NCBI RefSeq assembly: GCF_008923725.1
Contig: NZ_WBPF01000005.1
Location: 604,293-668,292 of the forward strand
Reading direction: 5' to 3'
DNA length: 64,000 nucleotides
DNA from: Bacillus sp. CH140a_4T
GTDB lineage: Bacteria; Bacillota; Bacilli; Bacillales; Bacillaceae_G
Shown: positions 63,681-64,000 of the stretch, in pieces
How positions within the stretch are numbered: the stretch's first letter is position 1
Layout of the letters: each line of letters opens with the position of its first letter
Program-made: the position numbers and the translations under genes
Notes under the pieces: generated by a model
What the model saw: only the letters and a program-made list of their open reading frames with translations
Databases searched by the model: none
Told to the model about the DNA's origin: nothing

Positions 63681-64000
63681 TTATCCGTTATACATTTCTT
63701 CATTCAATTTATAAACTCTATCTCTTTTCTCATCACTTTTGACAAAAATAAGCTTTCCTTCTTTAACAAAAACTTCTAATAGTAAGCATACTTCTCCATA
63801 TGCTTTAGGCTTATTCGTTGTGAATCTTTCATCTGATATTTTTCCAGCTCGTATTAATTGTTCGCATAACTCAAGAGCACTTATTTCTTCAGAATCCACT
63901 AATTCCAATATATCTTTTTGCAATGGCGATAAAGGTACTGGTATTTCAGCTACCTCCACCTTTTCTTTTTCATTTTCTTCTTCAAATAAATCTTCAAATG
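63681..64000 (-). CDS. Partial CDS running off the right edge, unknown
   Basis: The frame is open to base 64000. An acidic segment (FEDLFEEENEKEKVEVAEIP) precedes a helical, winged-helix-like C-terminal part: PLSPLQKDILELVDSEEISA, KAYGEVCLLLEVFVKEGKLI and DEKRDRVYKLNEEMYNG. The GTG at 63959 is probably internal. It could be the end of a larger regulatory or helicase-like protein, but I do not recognise the family. Confidence 0.6.
   Translation of the reverse strand, partial: FEDLFEEENEKEKVEVAEIPVPLSPLQKDILELVDSEEISALELCEQLIRAGKISDERFTTNKPKAYGEVCLLLEVFVKEGKLIFVKSDEKRDRVYKLNEEMYNG

Overview
The window looks like chromosome of a Bacillus cereus group bacterium (cereus, thuringiensis or anthracis type). 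The base composition is AT-rich and ribosome sites are strong GGAGG types. There is a BclA-type exosporium protein end, an alpha/beta SASP remnant, an LPNAG surface protein, a perfect PlcR box and dispersed structured repeats like the bcr elements of that group. I saw no rRNA, tRNA, CRISPR array or prophage.

Layout. 1-3.8 kb: exosporium protein end, PepSY protein, coiled-coil lipoprotein and a divergent OmpR-type two-component system. 3.8-5.5 kb: a TnpB-only IS200/IS605-type element whose tnpB carries one in-frame stop, then unassigned DNA. 5.5-14 kb: L,D-transpeptidase, small lipoproteins (one frameshifted), D-cysteine desulfhydrase, a secreted phosphoesterase, an M29 aminopeptidase and an NTF2-like protein. 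14-16.5 kb: a methyltransferase with a leader hairpin, and a DUF4188 gene split by a roughly 340 bp IS605-type element without tnpA or tnpB. 16.5-20.2 kb: P-loop kinase, coiled-coil LPNAG wall protein, BBE-type flavoenzyme. 20.2-28.4 kb: haem-detoxification genes. HrtBA-like efflux has an HssR-like direct repeat in front of it, and HssRS lies about 4 kb away; between them are a winged-helix regulator, an MFS pump, two DinB proteins and a duplicated MFS gene tail.

28.5-34.2 kb: YitT protein, a C39 peptidase/two-component operon, a 2TM protein and a SunI-like protein. 34.3-38.2 kb is the most unusual stretch. A Rap-type TPR regulator overlaps by 4 bp a secreted protein made of short TGGAP-type repeats, and a second secreted repeat protein of the same type lies upstream. 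This module is flanked by two direct copies of a promoter region with a PlcR box and an operator palindrome. Only the left copy still has its gene. I read it as a candidate peptide-signalling module with multi-copy precursors.

38.2-47.8 kb: S66 peptidase, DUF3224 protein, MaoC protein, the serC-serA-DUF1015 operon, a secreted TIM-barrel glycosidase-like protein, a cupin and an AraC regulator. 48-51 kb is a decayed patch: a GC-rich VOC protein (probably acquired), a broken WXG/LXG toxin and a frameshifted SASP gene. 51-56 kb: CPBP protease, Ere-like esterase, a sensor-domain membrane protein and one polypeptide fusing a NarL-type kinase to its own response regulator. 56-64 kb: penicillin acylase, DnaD-like protein, an SLH-domain fragment, a TetR/MFS divergent pair with matching operators, a lipoprotein, a DNA-alkylation-repair-like protein and a gene running off the right edge.
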